Below are positions 10,659 through 12,133 of a stretch of 12,133 bases of DNA, in pieces; position 1 is the stretch's first letter; every line of letters starts with the position of its first letter. Source of the DNA: Lunasporangiospora selenospora (Eukaryota > Mortierellomycota > Mortierellomycetes > Mortierellales > Mortierellaceae); assembly GCA_015680635.1 (NCBI GenBank), contig JAABOA010000716.1, positions 1 to 12,133 of the forward strand, in the 5' to 3' direction. A program made the translations under genes and the position numbers. Under the pieces are notes generated by a model that worked only from the letters and a program-made list of their open reading frames with translations, made no database searches and was not told where the DNA came from.

Positions 10659-10937
10659 TCATGGCCTTGAACCAGACAGGAGCTGAGTCTGGTTAATGTT
10701 GGCGCCAGCAGGCACCTGTGATGAACTTGCACCACCGTTCGATGCTGAACTAAAGCCTGCAATTCCGGCCAGCAGGTCCTCGTCCGCAAAATCACTTAGG
10801 CTGATAGGTGTGTCGACTGCGTTACTAGCCATGCGTTGGCCCAAAACATCTAGTGCGCCATTCTGAGGCAAGAGTCCCTGTGGGGCAAGACTGGAAGCGG
10901 CAGGGACAGCAGCCTCTGGGTTCACGATGGCAGGCAT
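10659..10937 (-). CDS. Hypothetical 92-aa protein with acidic/hydrophobic motif
   Basis: I do not recognise a family. From ATG at 10937 the frame begins MPAIVNPEAAVPAAS and ends ...LSGSRP before TGA at 10661-10659. The composition is Ala/Ser/Gly/Pro/Asn-rich and soluble, with no signal peptide or membrane segment. The central stretch DFADEDLLAGIAGF mixes Asp/Glu with Phe/Leu/Ile as in short transcription activation motifs; that likeness is only suggestive. TTTCCACAG ends three bases before the ATG, so a 5'-UTR or upstream coding intron may end there. The frame stays open to an ATG at 11189 (176 aa), but the extra part is His/Thr/Pro-rich and CT-biased, more like a leader. A TATA box lies 580 bases upstream. 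It might also be the last exon of a longer gene, or not be coding. Confidence 0.4.
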   Translation of the reverse strand: MPAIVNPEAAVPAASSLAPQGLLPQNGALDVLGQRMASNAVDTPISLSDFADEDLLAGIAGFSSASNGGASSSQVPAGANINQTQLLSGSRP

Positions 10938-11210
10938 GTCTGTGGAAACTAAAGGAACTTGGGCGGAGACGGTACGGACCAGGAAGGGATGGTCTTGACT
11001 GGTAGACTCTGGCGGATGTTGGAAAAGGGAGATGAGACAGTGCAAGGGCCGATTTGTACTCTTTGTGTGGCCTTTGTGTTCGTGTTTAACTGTTCTGTGT
11101 TCGTGTGTGACTTGGTCGTGCGGTCGAGGTGTGGTGTGGAGGAATGCAGGCGGATCAAGCGCAACAGAGGGGATAGAGGATGTTGGCAAAGATGCGGTTG
11201 TGAAAAGGGT

Positions 11211-11239
11211 ATGTGCGTGTGTGTGTGTAAATGTGTGTG
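11211..11239. repeat. TG-rich microsatellite in the presumed leader of the - strand gene
   Basis: Repeated GTGTG units interrupted by GCG and AAA. On the - strand this is a CA-rich stretch within the presumed 5' UTR of the 92-aa ORF. Confidence 0.7.
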
Positions 11240-11518
11240 ATTGAAGTGAGCGAGAGCAAAGAGCGAGAAAAGGATGAAAACGAGGGTGAAAGGTCGAGTA
11301 GAAAGAGTGGTAAGCTTAAGAAGCAAAGAAAAATGAGCGCTGTCTGTGCGGGAGGTGAGAGCGATTAAATATATGCGAGAGGAATGAGGATGTGTGAAGG
11401 TGTGTGAGAGTGAAGGGTGAGCTGCTGAGAATATTCTTAGTGTTTTGAAATGCTTTAGAAGCAAAGAAAGAAAGACTAATGTTGAGTGAGAATTGAATTT
11501 AGGTGGCCATGGGGGTCT

Positions 11519-11526
11519 CTTTTATA
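11519..11526 (-). promoter_or_regulatory. TATA box (TATAAAAG) on the - strand
   Basis: TATAAAAG read on the - strand is a full TATA consensus. The next 450 bases on that strand are rich in CT and CA, as in fungal leaders, and lead to the ATG at 10937. Transcription would be expected to begin about 30 bases downstream, near 11490. A second A/T-rich candidate (ATATATTTAA) lies near 11366-11375. Confidence 0.4.
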
Positions 11527-12133
11527 CACGGGGGATCTAAAGGTCTTTGCCTTTGAGAAAACTGCTCGTGCAGCGGCAAAAGAAGGTCAGGTGAATGAAA
11601 GGTGTCCAATTGACTATTCCTATTACTAATTGAATGCCGCTGATTGAATCGATAGGGTATGCAGCATGAAGGGCGATTGAATGCATCGGGCGACAAAGGC
11701 TAAGCGTCTGGACGAGTGACGGACTCGGCGTCTGGGCTGCGGCCATTTGTGACGCTGTCTTCTGCAGTTTTAGAAATGAACAAACCAGGGCTTGTACACC
11801 CGACCTTTCGTACCCCCCTCTCTCTCTTTTGCTCAGAAAATTTAATAATAAACCACTGCAAATGCTGCGTATGGAGTTCAGGCACGGGACTGGAAGACTG
11901 CAATGGAGTGCAGTGGGCAGACAAAAGGCTAACGCAGGCTGCGGGCTGGGCGGAGCGCTTTTTTACAAAGTGCCTAGAAAGAGTCGAGAGCAGGCAGTAG
12001 ACCAGAGGCAATGGGGCGATAGGGCATTACTAACACAGCCTGTCTCTCTGTCCCTTTCCCGCCCTCTGCATTACCGTTGGGTCTGTCTATCAATCCATCA
12101 TCAACCCATCTGTCAGCATTCCCTTAACGTGTT
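11527..12133. other. No supported gene; probable intergenic or promoter DNA
   Basis: Frames of up to about 100 codons exist on both strands, but none shows a recognisable motif or splice structure. The last 100 bases are CT-rich on the + strand (TCTCTCTGTCCCTTTCCC), which could be a leader of a + strand gene lying to the right of the window. Confidence 0.4.

Noticed and set aside
11716-12000. 94-residue + strand and 103-residue - strand frames
   Set aside because: Each is the other's shadow, and neither has a motif, codon pattern or splice signal that favours it.

Overview
The window looks like nuclear DNA of a filamentous, intron-rich fungus. The evidence is short GT-AG introns (about 100-230 nt), AATAAA-type 3' ends, pyrimidine-rich leaders, poly(dT) promoter tracts and two eukaryote-type proteins. 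An early-diverging lineage such as Mortierellaceae is my guess from style only; no marker proves it. All gene models were built by reading splice sites and protein similarity by eye.

Layout. (1) Positions 2-298 (+) hold the last 98 codons of a gene entering from the left; its end resembles a ricin-B-like (beta-trefoil) repeat. (2) A promoter region carries an (AG)n tract, a perfect CRE octamer (TGACGTCA), a long poly(dT) tract and two upstream ORFs. (3) Positions 1106-3061 (+) are a four-exon TRM10 gene, the tRNA guanine-9 N1-methyltransferase, 531 aa in my model, with an unusual low-complexity insertion of about 110 residues inside the SPOUT domain. (4) About 3335-4990 (+) contains broken coding fragments, which I read as a decayed helical-repeat (possibly pentatricopeptide) gene. 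(5) Positions 5286-7710 (+) are a seven-exon METAP2 gene, methionine aminopeptidase 2, about 470 aa, with all metal ligands intact. (6) About 2.9 kb with no convincing gene follows; it holds purine-rich stretches, a cluster of GGG runs able to form a G-quadruplex, and a TG/TATG microsatellite. (7) Positions 10659-10937 (-) are a possible 92-aa protein of unknown function with an acidic/hydrophobic motif, behind a TATA box at 11519-11526 (-). (8) The last 600 bases show no supported gene.

TRM10 and METAP2 are both housekeeping translation genes (tRNA modification and nascent-protein processing) in the same orientation. They are separated by the decayed gene, each has its own upstream poly(dT) tract, and there is no sign of co-transcription. 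I found no convincing new multi-gene system. The most notable signals are at RNA level: a back-to-back 3'/5' splice site in METAP2, a NAGNAG acceptor in METAP2, an intron in TRM10 that can be read through in frame and encodes a CxxC...CxxC motif, and overlapping upstream ORFs at TRM10.
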